Part shown: positions 1-8,821 of the stretch, piece after piece | Layout of the letters: the number at the start of each line of letters is the position of its first letter | Numbering within the stretch: position 1 is the first letter of the stretch | NCBI GenBank assembly: GCA_947475995.1 | Contig: CANJNI010000021.1 | Span: forward strand, 1-64,000 | From: Beijerinckiaceae bacterium | GTDB lineage: Bacteria > Pseudomonadota > Alphaproteobacteria > Rhizobiales > Beijerinckiaceae | DNA length: 64,000 nucleotides | Reading direction: 5' to 3' | The notes under the pieces: generated by a model | Seen by the model: only the letters and a program-made list of their open reading frames with translations | What the model was told of the DNA's origin: nothing | Database searches by the model: none | Made by a program: the position numbers and the translations under genes

Positions 1-156
1 AGAACCGCATCGGTGATTGTTGAAACCAGGTCCGGCGATACCTCGAGCCCATAAAGCTCTAGCAGATGGCCCTGAATCTCACGGACCGTCATGCCCCTGG
101 CGTACATCGACACGATCTTCTCGTCGAAGCCCGGAAATCGCCGCTGATCCAGCGCT
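1..156 (-). mobile_element. IS256-family transposase fragment, runs off the left edge
   Basis: Read on the minus strand, the first ~155 bases stay open in one frame. They give a peptide with RRFPGFDEKIVSMYARGM followed by TVREIQGHLLELYG and EVSPDLVSTITDAV. This is the conserved N-terminal third of IS256/mutator-type transposases, just before the DDE catalytic region, which would lie outside the window. The upstream (N-terminal) part of the gene is missing: the frame runs at once into the truncated CPBP protease gene through a short inverted repeat. The family call rests on the recognised motif block and is firm. Whether the rest of the element is intact beyond the edge is not visible. Confidence 0.8.
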
Positions 157-179
157 ATCAGCGGCGATTTCCGGGCTTC
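126..179. repeat. Perfect 23-bp inverted repeat with 8-bp spacer at the IS/protease junction
   Basis: Positions 126-148 (beginning gaagcccggaaatcgccg) and 157-179 are exact reverse complements, separated by ccagcgct at 149-156. The left arm is native transposase sequence (codons for RRFPGF). The right arm is a short inverted copy fused to the protease gene, where it supplies the last codons KPGNRR and the stop. It is not a rho-independent terminator: no T run follows on either strand. It could be a real inverted duplication made at the insertion or deletion point, or a fold-back artefact of amplification or assembly. Confidence 0.85.
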
Positions 180-673
180 ACCGAATGCAGGGACGCGAAC
201 ATCGCGGCGGAGATCAGGATCACCTTGCCCCGGCTCGCATCGCGCAGGCCGCCCTGCAGGACGATGCCGCGAAACACCAGTTCCTCGGAAAAGCCGACGA
301 GGATCATCGTCACGATGACCACCAGCACCAGCCCGGAGGCCACGACCTTGCCGGTCGTGAACGCCAGATAGAACAGCACCGCCATGAGGGCGAAATTCGG
401 CGTCAGCCAGACCAGTCCGCGCCAGTCGATCGGCCCGAAGCCGCAGTGCCAGTGGCCGAAAATGCGCCGCGCCATGACGATCGCATAAAGGCTCATGGCG
501 ATTTCGAAGAAGACCAGCACATAGACCATGTTCGGCTCGGGATAACGCATGCCGAACACGCGCCCCGCCGTGAACATGCCGACCGCCATGATGGCGATGT
601 AGCCGAGCGCCGCCCAAAGGGCTGGTTTCAGGAATTTCTGCTGGTCCATCGGCTCGGCCTCAAATGACTTCAT
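158..673 (-). pseudogene. CPBP-family intramembrane protease, 3' end lost
   Basis: 171 codons. The protein has about four hydrophobic helices and then the CPBP (CAAX protease and bacteriocin-processing) motif EELVFRG near residues 130-136, followed by FASLH near 158-162, the second metal/catalytic motif. The reading stops nine residues later with KPGNRR, which is encoded by the inverted-repeat arm and not by protease sequence. Family members usually run to about 220-280 residues and need a third motif with another histidine, absent here. The gene therefore appears truncated by the transposase junction and is probably inactive. The start may be the ATG at 673 or the one eight codons downstream at 649; neither has a strong ribosome binding site. 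Confidence 0.7.
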
Positions 674-775
674 TTTAAATGCCGCGATTTGAACTTGCAG
701 AAGTCCCGCGGTCCGAACAATACAGTCAGGTTAGCCTGCGCCATTCAGGCCCGAAAGCCCGTCAGGAGCCCGCCC

Positions 776-1126
776 TTGTCCGCCAGCCTTCACATCTACG
801 GGATCAAGAACTGCGACACGATGAAGAAGGCGCGGGTGTTTCTCGACGCGCGCGGGCTGGCCTATGTGTTTCATGATTACAAGACCGAGGGCGTTACGCC
901 CGAAAAGCTGAAGGACTGGGCCTCGCGCGTCGGCTGGGAGGTTCTGCTGAACCGCGCGGGCACGACCTTTCGCAAGCTGCCCGACGCCGACCGGCAGGAT
1001 CTGACGGAACAGAAGGCGATCGGGCTGATGTGTCAGCAGCCCTCGCTCATCAAGCGCCCGGTGCTGGAGACGGGCGGGGCGCTGCTGGTGGGCTTCAAAC
1101 CTGCGGAATATGAGCGGATCGGCTGA
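776..1126 (+). CDS. ArsC/Spx-family reductase-like protein (YffB type)
   Basis: 116 residues. A thioredoxin-fold protein of the arsenate-reductase-like family. It begins [19 protein letters not shown], with a single Cys in the active-site position (NCDTMKKA), then [20 protein letters not shown] and the C-terminal block [12 protein letters not shown] typical of YffB/ArsC relatives. YffB-type proteins have a weak glutathione-dependent role that is poorly defined; true arsenate reduction is not implied. I place the start at TTG 776 because AGGAG lies at 764-768, seven bases upstream, and because the family begins here. An ATG 29 codons upstream has no conserved sequence behind it. The 3' end overlaps the convergent DUF2256 gene. 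Confidence 0.8.
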   Translation: MSASLHIYGIKNCDTMKKARVFLDARGLAYVFHDYKTEGVTPEKLKDWASRVGWEVLLNRAGTTFRKLPDADRQDLTEQKAIGLMCQQPSLIKRPVLETGGALLVGFKPAEYERIG

Positions 1127-1262
1127 CGCCGGGCTTTGAGGCTCTGCAACGGTCCGAGCAATATTTCACCTGCTCCCAGTCGCGCGCCCATTTCTTGCGC
1201 CACGCAAAAGGCCGCGCGCAGGCGGCGCAGATTTTCGTCGGCAGATCGGCCTTGCGGATCAT
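1095..1262 (-). CDS. DUF2256 small zinc-ribbon-like protein
   Basis: 55 residues, starting [19 protein letters not shown] and continuing [26 protein letters not shown]. This matches the DUF2256 family, short proteins with two Cys pairs (CAAC at residues 12-15 and CSDRC at 35-39) that probably bind zinc; no function is known. The ATG is at 1262. A TTG three codons upstream (1271) has AGGAG six bases before it and may be the real start, giving 58 residues. The gene overlaps the end of the ArsC-like gene tail to tail by 32 bases. It is easily missed because of its length, but the motif agreement is good across the whole protein. Confidence 0.8.
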   Translation of the reverse strand: MIRKADLPTKICAACARPFAWRKKWARDWEQVKYCSDRCRASKPGVSRSAHIPQV

Positions 1263-1389
1263 GCGGGGCAAATAAAGCTCCTTCGCTGCTTCTTACGCAC
1301 AAGCCCGCCGGCGGATCGCCTTTGGGTAAAGGCCGTCCTTGTGGGGTTCGGGTTGCGACCGCAGATTGCGTGCTGCAACGGAGGCCCGC

Positions 1390-2190
1390 ATGGCTGGCAA
1401 GATCCGCATCGGCGTGGGCGGCTGGACCTTCGCGCCTTGGCGCGGGACGTTTTTTCCCAAGGGCGTGACGCAGAAGCAGGAGCTTGCCTATGCGAGCGCG
1501 CATCTGACGTCGATTGAAGTGAACGGCACCTATTACGGCACGATCAAGCGCGACAGCTTTCGCGCCTGGCGCGACGAGACGCCGGATGATTTCGTGTTTT
1601 CGCTGAAAGCGCCGCGCTTCGCCACCAACCGGCGCGTGCTGGCGGTGGCGGGGGATTCCATCGCGCGCTTTCTGGATTCAGGCGTGCTCGACCTTGGCGA
1701 CAAGCTGGGGCCAATCAACTGGCAGTTCATGCCCACGAAGAAGTTCGACGCGGAGGACTTTGCGGCGTTCCTCGCCCTGCTGCCGAAAAGCGCCGGCGGA
1801 AAGAAGCTGCGTCACGCCGTCGAGGTGCGGCACGAAAGCTTCGCCTGCGCGGAGTTCGTGAAGCTGGCGGCGAGCCACAAGGTCGCCATTGCGGTTGAGG
1901 GAGACTCAAGGTTTCCGATCATCGCCGACGCCACGGCGGATTTCATCTACGCGCGCATCATGGGCACGGGCGAAAACGAAGCGTTGGGTTACGGCAAGAA
2001 GGCGCTCGACCTGTGGGCGAAGCGCGCGCGCCAATGGGCGAAAGGCGAGGGGGCGGAAGGACTGCCTATGCAGCTTCCCTTCAAGCCGCGCAAAAGCGGT
2101 CGCGATGTCTTTCTTTACGTCATCAGCGGCCACAAGGAGAAAAACCCCGCGGCCGCGATGGCGTTGATCGAGCGTGTGAAAGAGGTATGA
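1390..2190 (+). CDS. DUF72 family protein (YecE-like)
   Basis: 266 residues. The N-terminus IRIGVGGWTFAPWRGTFFP and the segment LTSIEVNGTYYGTIKRDSF are characteristic of DUF72 (YecE), a TIM-barrel family of unknown biochemical role. Later family blocks include FSLKAPRFATN, LGPINWQFMP and the C-terminal FLYVISGHKEKNPAAAMAL. The start at ATG 1390 is supported by GGAGG at 1380-1384. The length is normal for the family. It lies 39 bp before the cysteine desulfurase gene on the same strand and may share its transcript, but there is no known functional tie to Fe-S assembly. Confidence 0.85.
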   Translation: MAGKIRIGVGGWTFAPWRGTFFPKGVTQKQELAYASAHLTSIEVNGTYYGTIKRDSFRAWRDETPDDFVFSLKAPRFATNRRVLAVAGDSIARFLDSGVLDLGDKLGPINWQFMPTKKFDAEDFAAFLALLPKSAGGKKLRHAVEVRHESFACAEFVKLAASHKVAIAVEGDSRFPIIADATADFIYARIMGTGENEALGYGKKALDLWAKRARQWAKGEGAEGLPMQLPFKPRKSGRDVFLYVISGHKEKNPAAAMALIERVKEV

Positions 2191-2229
2191 CGACTCCCAC
2201 GCCGCGCTCTTTCGGACTACATTGTCCCC

Positions 2230-3390
2230 ATGGCTTCGCGCATTTATCTCGACCACAACGCCACCGCGCCGCTGCGTCCGTCCGCCCGGGATGCGATGCT
2301 GGCGGCGCTGGACATTGTGGGGAACCCGTCGTCGATCCATGCCGACGGTCGTGCGGCGCGGGGGATTGTCGAAGCTGCGCGGGCGCAGGTGGCGGCGCTG
2401 GTGGGCGCGTCGCCGCGCCATGTTTTTTTCACTTCCGGCGGCACCGAGGCCGCCTGTCTGGCGCTGACGCCCAGCATGATGGTCGAGAGGCGGCCGGTCG
2501 AGCGCCTGCTCATCGCAGCGGGCGAGCATGCCTGTGTGCTCGCCGGCCATCGCTTTCCTGCCGGGCGCGCCGGGATGGTGGGGCTGACGCCCGATGGAGT
2601 GCTGGATCTTGCGAGCCTGCGCGCCGCACTCGGCGGGCCGGGCGTTCCGGTTCTGGCCCTGCAGGCCGCCAATAACGAGACTGGCGTCCTGCAACCGGTC
2701 GCCGAGGCGGCGGCGCTGGTCCATGAGGCCGGCGGCGCGCTGATCTGTGACGCTGTTCAGGCTTTGGGCCGTATCTCCTGCAAAATCGGAGACCTGGGGG
2801 CGGACGCTCTCTTGCTGTCCGGGCATAAATTCGGCGGGCCCAAGGGGGTCGGCGCACTGGTCATCAACCCGGACAGACACCATATCGGCGAAAGTCTGGT
2901 TCGTGGAGGCGGGCAGGAGCGCGGGTGGCGCGGAGGGACCGAGAACGTCGCCTGTATTGCGGGGTTTGGAGCCGCCGCCGTGGAAGCTGCCGGGCAGATG
3001 GAGGCCGAGTCGGAGCGTCAAAGGGCGCTGCGCGATGGTTTCGAGGCCCGGCTGCGGTCGCTGTTCCCGGAGGTCACACTGTTCGGGGAGGGAGCGCCCC
3101 GCTTGCCGAATACGACGGCCTTCGGATTGGCGGACGTGAAGGCCGAGACCTTGCTGATCGCGCTGGATCTGGCGGGCGTGTCGGTCTCCTCGGGCTCTGC
3201 CTGTTCGTCCGGCAAGGTGAAGGCATCCCATGTTCTCACCGCCATGGGGGTTGCGCCCGAACTGGCGGCGGGGGCCATCCGGGTCAGCCTGGGGTGGAAT
3301 TCGACCGAAGGAGATATCGAAGGGCTTTGCGGAGCGCTCGAAAAGGCCGTAAGCAACATCCGGAAGAGGCGGGACCGTTCCGCTGCATGA
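2230..3390 (+). CDS. Cysteine desulfurase, IscS/NifS-like (first gene of the SUF operon)
   Basis: 386 residues. A PLP-dependent class V aminotransferase that would take sulfur from cysteine as an enzyme persulfide. Visible marks: YLDHNATAPLRP at the N-terminus, the PLP lysine in LLSGHKFGGPKG (near residue 202), RGGGQERGWRGGTENV, and the catalytic cysteine loop SVSSGSACSSGKV (near 325). The long loop and SGSACSSG sequence put it in the IscS/NifS group rather than the SufS group. It opens the SUF cluster, 81 bp before sufB, so this operon encodes two desulfurases (see sufS). In related bacteria an Rrf2-type regulator gene (iscR) often precedes it; none is present here. Confidence 0.9.
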   Translation: MASRIYLDHNATAPLRPSARDAMLAALDIVGNPSSIHADGRAARGIVEAARAQVAALVGASPRHVFFTSGGTEAACLALTPSMMVERRPVERLLIAAGEHACVLAGHRFPAGRAGMVGLTPDGVLDLASLRAALGGPGVPVLALQAANNETGVLQPVAEAAALVHEAGGALICDAVQALGRISCKIGDLGADALLLSGHKFGGPKGVGALVINPDRHHIGESLVRGGGQERGWRGGTENVACIAGFGAAAVEAAGQMEAESERQRALRDGFEARLRSLFPEVTLFGEGAPRLPNTTAFGLADVKAETLLIALDLAGVSVSSGSACSSGKVKASHVLTAMGVAPELAAGAIRVSLGWNSTEGDIEGLCGALEKAVSNIRKRRDRSAA

Positions 3391-3471
3391 ATTCAAGTGA
3401 TCGGGCCGGGCATCCGGTTCGTAAACCCTGAACCAGCGGTCCTTGAAACCGCCAAGGTAAGGAGAGGCATA

Positions 3472-4947
3472 ATGGCGGCCGTGCAGGAGACGGTCGACAA
3501 GGTCAAATCGATCGATGTCGACGCGTACAAGTACGGATTCGTGACGGATATCGAATCCGAACGGTCCGCAAAGGGCCTGAGTGAAGAGACCGTCCGATTC
3601 ATCTCGGCGAAGAAGAACGAGCCGGCCTGGCTGACCGAGTGGCGTCTCGACGCCTATCGGCGCTGGACGACCATGCGCGAGCCGAACTGGGCTCGGGTTC
3701 ACTATCCGAAGATCGAGTATCAGGACCTCTATTACTACGCCGCCCCCAAGAGCGCGGCGGGGCCGAAGTCGCTCGACGAAGTCGACCCGGAGCTGCTGCG
3801 GACCTACGAGAAACTGGGCATCCCGCTGCGCGAGCGCGAGATACTGGCGGGCGTTCAGGGCGCCGGGACGCGCGTGGCGGTCGACGCCGTGTTCGATTCC
3901 GTTTCGGTCGCCACGACCTTCAAGGCCGAACTCGCCAAGGCGGGCGTGATCTTCTGTCCGATTTCCGAGGCGGTGCATTCGCATCCCGAGCTGGTGCAGA
4001 AGTATCTCGGCTCCGTGGTGCCGGTGACGGACAATTATTTCGCCACGCTCAACAGCGCGGTCTTCTCGGACGGTTCGTTCGTCTACATTCCGCCGGGCGT
4101 TCGCTGCCCGATGGAATTGTCGACCTATTTCCGCATCAACGAGCAGAACACCGGCCAGTTCGAGCGCACGCTCATCATCGCCGACAAGGGCTCCTACGTT
4201 TCGTATCTGGAAGGCTGCACGGCCCCCAAGCGCGACGAGAACCAGCTTCACGCGGCCGTCGTCGAACTGGTGACGCTGGACGACGCCGAAATCAAATATT
4301 CGACCGTCCAGAACTGGTATCCGGGCGACAGCGAAGGCAGGGGCGGCATCTACAATTTCGTCACCAAGCGCGGCGACTGTCGCGGCGCGCGGTCGAAGAT
4401 TTCTTGGACGCAGGTCGAAACCGGATCGGCCATCACCTGGAAATATCCGTCCTGCATCCTGCGCGGCGACGAGAGCCGCGGCGAATTCTATTCGATCGCG
4501 ATTTCGAACGGCCATCAGCAAGTCGATAGCGGTACCAAGATGCTGCATCTGGGCCGAAACACGTCGAGCCGCATCATCTCGAAGGGCATTTCGGCCGGCC
4601 AGTCGAACAATACCTACCGCGGGCAGGTGTTTGCGCATCGCAAGGCGTCGGGCGCGCGCAACTTCACGAACTGCGACTCGCTGCTGATCGGCAACCGGTG
4701 CGGGGCCCATACGGTGCCTTACGTCGAATCGCGCAATTCCAGCGCGCAATTCGAACACGAGGCCACCACGTCGAAAATCTCCGACGACCAGTTGTTCTAC
4801 TGCATGCAGCGCGGCCTTTCGGCGGAGGAGGCGACAGCCCTCATCGTCAACGGCTTCGTGCGCGACGTGCTGCAACAATTGCCGATGGAATTCGCCGTCG
4901 AGGCGCAGAAGCTCATTTCGGTGAGCCTCGAGGGGAGCGTGGGCTAG
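3472..4947 (+). CDS. sufB: SufB, Fe-S cluster scaffold subunit
   Basis: 491 residues. SufB is the scaffold core of the SufBC2D complex on which Fe-S clusters are assembled in the cytoplasm. The sequence shows the family blocks [36 protein letters not shown], the beta-helix core, and the C-terminal [35 protein letters not shown]. The conserved C-terminal cysteine needed for sulfur transfer is plausible in the [14 protein letters not shown] segment. The ATG at 3472 has AAGGAGA a few bases upstream (3459-3465); an in-frame ATG 25 codons earlier has no such site. SufC follows after 29 bp. Confidence 0.96.
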   Translation: MAAVQETVDKVKSIDVDAYKYGFVTDIESERSAKGLSEETVRFISAKKNEPAWLTEWRLDAYRRWTTMREPNWARVHYPKIEYQDLYYYAAPKSAAGPKSLDEVDPELLRTYEKLGIPLREREILAGVQGAGTRVAVDAVFDSVSVATTFKAELAKAGVIFCPISEAVHSHPELVQKYLGSVVPVTDNYFATLNSAVFSDGSFVYIPPGVRCPMELSTYFRINEQNTGQFERTLIIADKGSYVSYLEGCTAPKRDENQLHAAVVELVTLDDAEIKYSTVQNWYPGDSEGRGGIYNFVTKRGDCRGARSKISWTQVETGSAITWKYPSCILRGDESRGEFYSIAISNGHQQVDSGTKMLHLGRNTSSRIISKGISAGQSNNTYRGQVFAHRKASGARNFTNCDSLLIGNRCGAHTVPYVESRNSSAQFEHEATTSKISDDQLFYCMQRGLSAEEATALIVNGFVRDVLQQLPMEFAVEAQKLISVSLEGSVG

Positions 4948-4976
4948 AAGCCCGCGCCGCGAGATCAGGACCAGAC

Positions 4977-5726
4977 ATGCTCGAAATAATCGACCTTCAC
5001 GCCGAAATCGACGGCAAGAAAATTCTCAACGGCTTTTCGCTGACCGTGAAGGACGGCGAAGTCGCGGCCATCATGGGGCCGAACGGCTCCGGCAAATCGA
5101 CCCTCGCCTATGTGGTGGCGGGCCGCGCCGGCTATGAAGTGACGGGCGGCGATGTTCGGCTCAATGGCAAAAGCCTTCTGGACACGGGCGCGCATGAACG
5201 CGCAGCCGCCGGGTTTTTCCTGGCCTTCCAGTATCCGCTCGAAATCCCGGGCGTCACCACGATGACGTTCCTCAAGGCCGCGATCAACGCGCAGCGCAAG
5301 CAGCGTGGAGAGGCGGAACTTTCGACTCCGGACTTCATGAAGAAGGTGCGCGCCGCCGCCGCGAAGCTCGGCGTTCGCGACGAGATGCTGCGCCGCGCGC
5401 TGAATGTCGGATTTTCCGGCGGCGAAAAAAAGCGTCTCGAAATTCTTCAGATGGTCCTTCTTGAACCGTCCTTCGCGATCCTCGACGAAACCGATTCCGG
5501 TCTCGACATCGACGCCTTGCGCATTGTGGGCGACGGGGTGAATTCGCTGCGCTCGAAGGACCGAGGCTTCCTGGTCATCACGCACTACCAGCGCCTGCTG
5601 GATCATATCGTGCCGGACACCGTGCATGTGCAGTCGCAGGGCCGCATCGTGAAAAGCGGCGGGCCGGAACTGGCGCACGAACTCGAAAAGAACGGATATC
5701 GCGATTATGTCGCCGCAGCAGAGTGA
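4977..5726 (+). CDS. sufC: SufC, ABC-type ATPase of the SUF complex
   Basis: 249 residues. Soluble ABC ATPase that drives conformational change in SufBC2D. Walker A is MGPNGSGKST (about residues 36-45), the signature is NVGFSGGEKKRLEIL, and Walker B is FAILDETDSGLDIDAL, where the DETDSGLD form is diagnostic for SufC. The product begins MLEIIDLHAEIDGKKIL. The sufD start codon lies 20 bases inside the end of sufC, which suggests translational coupling and balanced subunit output. Confidence 0.97.
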   Translation: MLEIIDLHAEIDGKKILNGFSLTVKDGEVAAIMGPNGSGKSTLAYVVAGRAGYEVTGGDVRLNGKSLLDTGAHERAAAGFFLAFQYPLEIPGVTTMTFLKAAINAQRKQRGEAELSTPDFMKKVRAAAAKLGVRDEMLRRALNVGFSGGEKKRLEILQMVLLEPSFAILDETDSGLDIDALRIVGDGVNSLRSKDRGFLVITHYQRLLDHIVPDTVHVQSQGRIVKSGGPELAHELEKNGYRDYVAAAE

Positions 5727-7104
5727 AGGCGCCGCGCGGCCTGTTGCGGAACCGGTCGGGGCTGTCATTTCGGTTCTGAGAAACGACGCCGAGAAGGCGC
5801 TAGCGGATCTTTTCGCGAACTCGCGCGCCCTGTTTGTCGGCTCTGCGGAGATCGCGCAGCGCCGCGAGGCCGCCTTCGCGCGTTTCTCGCGCCTCGGGCT
5901 TCCGAACCGCCGTGTAGAGAGCTGGCATTACACGGACCTGCGCGGCGCGTTCAAATCCGCCCTGCCGCTCGCCGCAATGCCGGACGCACAGGCGCGCGCC
6001 TCGGTTCGGGCGCGGATCGAGGCCTTGCGCGCCGCCGATACGCAGGCGGTCACGCGGCTCGTCGTGCTTGATGGCGTTTTCGAGGTCGAGCTGTCTTCCT
6101 CGCACCTGCCCGAGGGCCTGCGGGTGACGCCGACCTGCAACGCGCTGATTGCCGGGGATGCTTGCGCCGCGCGGGCTTTCGCGGCCGGAGACCTGGGGCA
6201 GGGCGATGCGGCCGTTGCGCTCAACGAAGCCTTTGCGACGGGCGGCGTCATCATTGAAGTGGCTGCCGGAGCGATGATCGATCATCCGGTGGAGATCGTC
6301 TTCCTTTCGTCGGGCCGCGCGGCTCATGCGATCTATTCGCGCTCGGCCCTTCTGGTCGGCGACGGCGGCGTCGTGCGCTTTTTCGAACGCCGGTTGACTC
6401 ACGGTCAACAGCCGATCCAGCGGAATGAAACGTTGTTCGTCGATCTTGGCCAGAAGTCCATCGTGCGTCATGTTGCTGTCGCCGAACATGAGGCGAAGAG
6501 CGCCGTCGATGTAGCGACGACTCTGGTTTGCATGGCGGCGGACGCCGAATTCACCTCGACCTCCCTGCAATTTGGCGCAGGCTTGCGGCGTCGTCAGATA
6601 TTCGCCCGCATGGACGGGCCGCACGCGCGCTGTTCGCTGCGTGGCGTCGGGCTGTTGCGCGGCGACGAACACAGCGACACCACCATCGTGATGGAACATG
6701 TGGCGCCCGGCTGCGAAAGCCGCGAGACGTTCAACCATATCGTCGACAACGACGCGACCGGCATCTTCCAGGGGAAAGTGACTGTTGCGGCGCAGGCGCA
6801 GAAGACCGACGGCAAGATGAAGTCGCGCGCCATCCTGCTTGCCGAGGGCGCGGCCATGTACAACAAGCCGGAGCTCGAGATTTTTGCCGATGACGTGACT
6901 TGCGGACATGGGGCGACCTGCGGTTCGCTCGACGACAATCAACTCTTCTATGTGCAGTCGCGCGGCATTCCCAAGGCGGAGGCCGAGGCGCTTCTGCTTG
7001 AAGGTTTCGCCGGCGAGGTTCTCGACGAGATTGGCAACGAGCAGACCCGCGATGCCCTGATGGACGAGGTGCGCGCGTGGCTCGCCCAGCGGGGACAGAA
7101 ATGA
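5707..7104 (+). CDS. sufD: SufD, Fe-S assembly subunit
   Basis: 465 residues. Paralogue and partner of SufB in the SufBC2D complex, with a role in iron acquisition. The N-terminal segment GLPNRRVESWHYTDLR is the classic SufD helical region. The C-terminal beta-helix ends with the family block CGHGATCGSLDDNQLFYVQSR followed by GIPKAEAEALLLEGFAGEVL. The start at ATG 5707 overlaps sufC by 20 bp. The end overlaps the sufS start as ATGA. Compared with E. coli SufD (about 423 residues) it carries a longer variable N-terminus. Confidence 0.95.
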   Translation: MSPQQSEGAARPVAEPVGAVISVLRNDAEKALADLFANSRALFVGSAEIAQRREAAFARFSRLGLPNRRVESWHYTDLRGAFKSALPLAAMPDAQARASVRARIEALRAADTQAVTRLVVLDGVFEVELSSSHLPEGLRVTPTCNALIAGDACAARAFAAGDLGQGDAAVALNEAFATGGVIIEVAAGAMIDHPVEIVFLSSGRAAHAIYSRSALLVGDGGVVRFFERRLTHGQQPIQRNETLFVDLGQKSIVRHVAVAEHEAKSAVDVATTLVCMAADAEFTSTSLQFGAGLRRRQIFARMDGPHARCSLRGVGLLRGDEHSDTTIVMEHVAPGCESRETFNHIVDNDATGIFQGKVTVAAQAQKTDGKMKSRAILLAEGAAMYNKPELEIFADDVTCGHGATCGSLDDNQLFYVQSRGIPKAEAEALLLEGFAGEVLDEIGNEQTRDALMDEVRAWLAQRGQK

Positions 7105-8336
7105 ACATTGCTGCCGCTCCCTATGATGTCATGAAGATCAGGCAGGATTTTCCGATCCTGTCGGAACGTCCTTACGGAAAGCCGCTCGTATATCTCGATA
7201 ATGCCGCCTCGGCGCAGAAGCCCAGGCAGGTCATCAATCGCCTCGTTCACGCCTACGAGCATGAATATGCGAACGTTCATCGCGGCCTGCACTATCTGGC
7301 CAATGCGGCGACGGACGCCTTCGAGGCCGCGCGCGAATCCGTGCGGGCCTTTCTGAACGCCGGCTCCATTGATGAGATCATCTTCACGCGGTCAGCTACC
7401 GAGGCGATCAATCTGGTGGCCTCGTCCTTCGGACAGCAGCATATCGGCGCGGGCGACGAGATCGTTCTGTCGATCATGGAGCACCATTCCAACATTGTGC
7501 CCTGGCATTTCCATCGCGAGCGCAAGGGCGCGGTGCTCAAGTGGGTCGGCGTGGACGAGGACGGCAATTTCTCCATCGAGGAATTCGAGAGAGCCCTGAC
7601 GCCGCGCACAAAGATCGTGGCGATCACGCATATGTCGAATGTCCTCGGCACCGTCACGCCGCTCAAGCAGATCATCGAGATCGCTCATGCGCGCGGGATT
7701 CCGGTGCTGGTGGACGGCTCGCAGGGCGCGGTGCATCTGGACGTCGACGTGCGGGCTCTCGACGTCGATTTCTACATCGTCACCGGCCACAAGCTGTACG
7801 GGCCGACCGGGATCGGGGCGCTGTACGGGAAGAAGAAATGGCTGGAGCAATTGCCGCCTTTTCTCGGCGGCGGCGAAATGATCGAGACGGTCACGATGGA
7901 TCGCGTGACCTATAATCAGCCGCCGCATCGCTTCGAGGCCGGAACGCCCCCGATCGTTCAGGCGATCGGGCTTGGGGCCGCGCTCGACTACATGCGCGAT
8001 ATCGGCCGCGACAATATCCGGGCGCATGAAACGGCCCTTCTGCACTATGCGCAGGAGCAGCTGGGGCGGATGAATTCTATCCGCGTGTTCGGCCATGCGC
8101 CCGACAAGGGGGCCATCGTGGCCTTCGAGATGAAGGGCGCACATGCCCATGACGTGGCGACGGTGATCGACCGGTCGGGCGTGGCGGTGCGGGCCGGAAC
8201 ACATTGCGCCATGCCGCTTCTGCAGCGCTATGGCGTTACATCGACCTGCCGGGCGTCCTTCGCCCTGTACAATACGTTCGAGGAAGTCGACGCGCTCGTC
8301 GAGGCTTTGGCCAAGGCCGAAGCGCTGTTTAGCTGA
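7101..8336 (+). CDS. sufS: SufS cysteine desulfurase
   Basis: 411 residues. Group II cysteine desulfurase that supplies persulfide sulfur for the SUF complex. Marks: LVYLDNAASAQKP, FTRSATEAINLVA, EHHSNIVPWH, the PLP lysine in YIVTGHKLYGPTGIG (near 228), and the short catalytic loop RAGTHCAMPLLQRYG with Cys near 366. The short loop is typical of SufS and distinguishes it from the IscS-like gene at the head of the operon. ATG 7101 overlaps the sufD stop by 4 bases (ATGA) and has GGGGA at 7091-7095. No sufE or sufU gene is in the operon, so the sulfur-acceptor partner must be elsewhere or be dispensable. Confidence 0.95.
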   Translation: MNIAAAPYDVMKIRQDFPILSERPYGKPLVYLDNAASAQKPRQVINRLVHAYEHEYANVHRGLHYLANAATDAFEAARESVRAFLNAGSIDEIIFTRSATEAINLVASSFGQQHIGAGDEIVLSIMEHHSNIVPWHFHRERKGAVLKWVGVDEDGNFSIEEFERALTPRTKIVAITHMSNVLGTVTPLKQIIEIAHARGIPVLVDGSQGAVHLDVDVRALDVDFYIVTGHKLYGPTGIGALYGKKKWLEQLPPFLGGGEMIETVTMDRVTYNQPPHRFEAGTPPIVQAIGLGAALDYMRDIGRDNIRAHETALLHYAQEQLGRMNSIRVFGHAPDKGAIVAFEMKGAHAHDVATVIDRSGVAVRAGTHCAMPLLQRYGVTSTCRASFALYNTFEEVDALVEALAKAEALFS

Positions 8337-8344
8337 GGATCGTC

Positions 8345-8737
8345 ATGGCCGACACATCCGCGACGGAAACCAACGAAGTCCAGCCCAACACGCCGGACAT
8401 TATCCCTCATTCGGCGATTCCGGCCGATGAACTTGACCAGCTCACCGAGGCGATCATCGGTGCGCTGAAGTCTGTCTATGATCCCGAGATCCCGTCGGAC
8501 ATCTACGAGCTGGGCCTCATCTACCGCATCGACATCGACGACAGCCGGTTCATAAATATCGACATGACGCTCACTGCTCCGGGCTGTCCGGTGGCGGGCG
8601 AAATGCCCAAGTGGGTCGAAGACGCCGTGAATGCGGTGCCGGGCGTGTCCGGCGCGAAGGTCACGATGGTGTTCGATCCGCCGTGGGACCAGAGCCGCAT
8701 GTCGGATGAAGCGCGCGTTGCGCTCAATATGTGGTGA
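8345..8737 (+). CDS. sufT: SufT, MIP18/DUF59-family Fe-S assembly factor
   Basis: 130 residues. DUF59/MIP18 protein with the family core VYDPEIPSDIYELGLIY, LTAPGCPVAGEMP (conserved Cys) and VTMVFDPPWDQSRMSDEA. SufT proteins act as accessory Fe-S maturation factors under high demand. The gene starts 8 bp after sufS and is clearly part of the same operon. The first 30 residues are polar, Pro-rich and variable, as often seen in this family in alphaproteobacteria. Confidence 0.92.
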   Translation: MADTSATETNEVQPNTPDIIPHSAIPADELDQLTEAIIGALKSVYDPEIPSDIYELGLIYRIDIDDSRFINIDMTLTAPGCPVAGEMPKWVEDAVNAVPGVSGAKVTMVFDPPWDQSRMSDEARVALNMW

Positions 8738-8821
8738 GCTCCTGTCTAACGGCGGGAATCATCTCTATATATAGACCCCGATGCCTTCGCCGGGCCTTTA
8801 ACCCGGCTGATGGAGACCTCA

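Noticed and set aside
1906-4878. A 990-codon open frame on the minus strand
   Set aside because: It lies antisense to the desulfurase and sufB genes, has no recognisable protein motif and reflects GC-rich codon bias on the opposite strand.
5800-6942. Minus-strand open frame of 380 codons
   Set aside because: Shadow of sufD; low-complexity basic translation without family features.
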